A stretch of DNA of 64,000 nucleotides from Ligula intestinalis. Taxonomy: Eukaryota > Platyhelminthes > Cestoda > Diphyllobothriidea > Diphyllobothriidae. The notes under the pieces are model-generated. The model did not search any database and was not told the origin of the DNA. It worked only from the letters and a program-made list of their open reading frames with translations. This document shows positions 60,481 to 64,000 of the stretch, one piece after another; the stretch's first letter is position 1; every line of letters begins with the position of its first letter. Location: positions 46,030,742-46,094,741 of the forward strand of contig JAYGXS010000005.1 in the NCBI GenBank assembly GCA_036362985.1. The letters are read 5' to 3'. A program made the position numbers and the translations under genes.

Positions 60481-60579
60481 TTTGCCAGATGTGTCTTCTA
60501 CACTAAGGTAGAGACTTAAAACCTCGTAAGCGCAAAGGGCTTAAATTAGAAAACAATTTCAAAATAACCGCTCGATATA

Positions 60580-63500
60580 TAATTTGTTCTGCGTTTCTGA
60601 TGCCACTTCCCCTAGAAACCTTTGTTCAGTTTCGATTTCTTTTTCTGAATCAGACTGCCCCTGTGGTTATGTTCACTCTCAAGGTTACGTTATTTACAAA
60701 AAATAATAAGCTAACTAAACAATTTTTAGTTGTTCTCTGCAAACCCATGCTATTGATTTAAACATGAGCAAAGACATCGCTGATAGTATATCTCATGCTC
60801 ACTAATACTGTTTTTTTATAAAAATCTGAAGACGGGAATTCGCCTAACTATGTACAGGTAACAGGAAGACGCTCAAAAATCAAATATTTAAACATTTGCT
60901 ATACGAGGGGTTATGTGGATCCTAACGGAGTTAGTCACAAAGTCTACAATTATTTGCCGAATCATCAGATAACTCCAAAACAGTGCAGTCACAGCGGAAA
61001 AAAATAAAAAATCTGCTTGTATAATGTTGTATTTTGCATGCAAAGGAATTCCACACGGAGAATAAAGCTACCAGGACCCAAATATTGAAAACAAAATGTC
61101 AACTTCTGATTGTTTTCATGTGCAATATTTATAACAAGCTCAGTATATGTGAAACGTCATCGCAGAATCCCCTCACAGTCCATACAGTCATTCTCTCTTA
61201 TTTGTAATTTCTGCCAATACGTCAGTTTTCTACATACCTTGCCACATTAAAGGAAATCAAACAAAAATACCTGCCTGCCGAATTGTCTTCGCTGAACTAC
61301 TGAAAGCCAATTTTCTAAAGGTAGGTTTGTTTCTAGCCCGGCCAAACAAATCATATCATATCATAGCATTGGATGAGTTAAAGAAATGCCACAGAAATAA
61401 TAAATGTTAAGAGCCTTATGAGCATCATTTTGGATTGAGTAATCACGCCTGCCGCAGTGGAACGCAAGGCAAGCACCAGGGCATTTAACGTCAGTATCTA
61501 CATTTGACGTGATGCACTTTAAGTAATCAACTGAATTACTGAATTGCCATAGATTTGGTATTCCGCCATAATACGAGTTTTCTTAACGTTGCGGAAAAGT
61601 TGCCGATTATTTTAAAGGCAAAGGGTATAAACGCCCTGTCAGGGTCGTTTTTAAGGGCTTTTAAAGCCTTTCAAGGTTCACTACACTATGCCTTTTTAAA
61701 CCTTCTGCTATGCACACACTTCGATGGTATTTATAAAAAAGACTCAATCGACAATCTGTCAAGATAACTTTGAATTTAGCCATCCTATCAGCTTAATTTG
61801 ATCACCTTTTCTGACGGGTACAACTGGATTCTGCTTCGGCTTTGTGGTGTACTCAGTCGTAAAAAAACACGTTAAAAACAAGCTGCGGCGTATAATAGCT
61901 CCTTAGTGCTTCAGCGGGCACCTTTTACTTCGAGAAGAAAATCGTAAATAAGTAAATATTTATTTGAACCATAATGTAAGCGAGCAATTCTCTAACAAAC
62001 CCCCGAACTCTGTTTTCCTTTACATTAAAACTGAAATGAAAGTCGTTTCTTGTCCATGGAAAACGAAGGTTATATTTAGGAACATAAGTATGTGCAAGAA
62101 AACTTGATTGAAGGGCCAGATCTCAAGCCAAGCAGTTTTAATGCCGCAGACGCATACGCGTGCGAACTCTCTGTACAAAAGTGGGAAACACAGCTGTGTG
62201 AGCCGCACGAGAAAACTCCAATTCGCCCACTGCCTCTCTGTAGACAACGCTTTTTTCAAAAACGCTTAATTGGAATTTGAAGGCAATCTAGACCGAGTCA
62301 CAGTTCAAGTAACAGAGTAACCAGAAGTCTTTTGAACGCTGAAATACATCGACCACATCACTGGCACGGTTGCTTCTGTCTTAAGATGCAGTTTACCCCC
62401 CCCCCCACATACGCCCGCTAGTCAACAATTCGATCTCTGATCCCACAACGCGAGCGACCTCCCTCCCAGTCAGGAGGTGAATGACAAATATCATCTCTCC
62501 GTAAACCGACTTCATAAAGGCTGATGGGATAAGAAATCCAGACCTTGGCGAGAGAGAAAAGAAAATAAGCCTAGCGCGGAAGGGCGTGAGTACGCTGCTC
62601 TGAGAAGCAAGCACTGCACAAACTGTAGGCTTCCGAAATATTGAAATTGCAGATTAAGGGAATGCTCTGCGACCGTGTAAGGCAATCGACACCGAGAGCA
62701 GGACGAAAATAGCCATTCATGTATTGTCATCACTGCAACCTTTAATGCCCTTTGGGCGAAATCCAACGAACACAAGAGCAAATACTGGCTGAGGACAAAC
62801 AAAAGGATGACAGGGTTGGCTGACTTACAGCCCAGGCAGATGGACATAAATAAATTAAAATGGGGTGGCAAGGATTATGCGCGGCCGCGAATTGACTATT
62901 CGGGTCAATGCGAATGGGGACAGTAACAGCCGCGCGAGGGCCGTGGAACTGGTGACTCCCTTACCACTGCCATGCTTTTGTCTTCACCTGGGGAACTGTA
63001 CGAGATTATATAAACTTGCCCTGCACATTTGGAGGTTGGCTGCTGTCATTCTAGTGTACTAAACAACAATGCATTTTGAATGAACTACGCAAAAGAGTTC
63101 GTTTGTTTTCAAATACTGAGACACTTTTCGTAAAATGCGAAAACTTTTTACTGCAGAGAAACCAAATTTTAACGATAACCGTTAGTTGCATTCAAAAAAG
63201 AAAATTTCCCTCATTCGACATTACATACTATCAGGGCATTGCCAGCAAAATCTGTATCGAATAAGGCAAAACAAATGCACTCAACGTTGTTAAGTGTTTA
63301 CATAAGCCCCAATTTTGGTAGTCATAGTAACTGCCTTCGAACCCCAGGGTGACCTTGCAGGTGATAATGTTTATCTTAGAGTAAGTGAGGTAATAGTACT
63401 GGCAATGTAACAGTAATATTACTTTACGGTTAGCCATCTCGGCTAATATTATTTTATTACTAAGTTTTAAACTGAAATTCATGTAAGGTGCTTTTAAATC

Positions 63501-63965
63501 GAGTTTGTTTAATAGAGGTCTTATGCCTAATCTGGAAGAAATTCACACTTTAAGAAGGAATTTTACAGAAGACTGGCTCCTGTTGGTTGGCATAGCTTAT
63601 TCGAATTTGTACTTCATCAAAGATACCTGGTGGATATTAACGTAAATGCATGTAGGTAAAAATAACTTAACAATTTGGCCGTCGTTTTCGACTATTTCCA
63701 CGTCAAGCTTCATCAAGCTGAATGCAAACGCGGCAAATGAACTTGAATTATAGTGAAGGTAAACACACGGGATATACCGTACTCTCTGCCTAACCCAACA
63801 TGTCTATCCTTAATCAAGGCAATAATCGACAAGATCGGAAATGGGGAGGGCGCAAGTGGCTTGTGCGGCCGACGCCGCCGCCACTAAGCGCGGTGCCACA
63901 CGCAGTCAGACTCGTAGTATAAGTGACTGGTTGGATTGACCCTTTTGATCATTCAAACGAGAGCG
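60580..63965. other. Unrecognised, mostly AT-rich stretch
   Basis: No gene or repeat family was recognised. A short C homopolymer lies at about 62397-62406. 63840-63940 is GC-rich with GCCGCCGCC-like repeats. Confidence 0.4.
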
Positions 63966-63970
63966 GGACA

Positions 63971-64000
63971 GCCACCACCACCACCACCACCACCGCCACC
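63971..64000. repeat. (CCA)n trinucleotide microsatellite, reaching window edge
   Basis: About nine CCA/CAC trinucleotides interrupted by CCG near the end. It continues beyond the window if at all. Confidence 0.9.

Larger units (their letters stand above)
56228..60575 (-). mobile_element. CR1/Jockey-type LINE, near full-length, inactive (copy 2)
   Basis: It matches 34510-39165 over its whole length but on the opposite strand. Relative to copy 1 it lacks about 603 bp (copy 1 positions 35876-36478; junction near 58930). It carries an extra 200-bp unit in the ORF1 region and an extra 73-bp unit near its 5' end. These account for the length difference. The reverse transcriptase core is better preserved than in copy 1. 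The two copies form a large inverted repeat separated by about 17 kb. Confidence 0.85.

Noticed and set aside
1..64000. CRISPR arrays, bacterial operons, rRNA genes
   Set aside because: No regularly spaced short repeats, no dense long open frames with ribosome binding sites, and no rRNA sequence recognised.

Overview
This window reads as repeat-rich, AT-rich eukaryotic DNA. I found no intact host protein-coding gene, no operon-like packing and no rRNA or complete functional tRNA. Almost every coding signal is a decayed retroelement or transposon piece. The mix is several Penelope-like (PLE) families, a CR1/Jockey-type LINE, a Tc1/mariner relic, tRNA-derived repeats and hammerhead-ribozyme repeats. 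It resembles flatworm genomes, perhaps a cestode, but that placement is inference from repeat content only.

Layout. 1-116 is a foldback element and 220-255 a TA microsatellite. 2879-3292 is an insertion flanked by a perfect 12-bp direct repeat and carries a tRNA-Tyr(GTA)-like sequence. About 3.3-10.3 kb is unrecognised, and a Tc1/mariner C-terminal relic lies at 10.4-10.9 kb. 13.9-16.4 kb is a nest of PLE, LINE and tRNA-like fragments. A PLE reverse transcriptase relic lies at 24.0-25.1 kb. 28.0-28.7 kb holds two hammerhead ribozymes in an unusual tandem plus foldback arrangement. 29.3-33.2 kb holds several PLE GIY-YIG fragments and PLE 3' ends. A nearly full-length but dead LINE occupies 34.5-39.2 kb (+). 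Further PLE pieces lie at 41.7-42.2, 49.4-50.3, 52.0-52.8 and 53.9-55.3 kb. A second copy of the same LINE lies at 56.2-60.6 kb in the opposite orientation. The remaining stretches gave no recognisable gene.

How the parts relate. I use three working labels for the PLEs. PLE-A has a GIY-YIG domain ending in the INKCNDLP-type motif and a 3' end with a hammerhead-like motif. PLE-B has the FNFAAVKV and INRCL-type motifs. PLE-C has INRHIELD and GVVYSIPC motifs. All copies carry stops, frameshifts or catalytic substitutions. The most notable item is the 28.0-28.7 kb locus. Two copies of a hammerhead on the minus strand have all three helices formable and cleavage sites 368 bp apart, the layout expected of a small non-autonomous ribozyme-processed retroelement (retrozyme-like). 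A 121-bp inverted arm beside the second copy suggests template switching or inverted integration.
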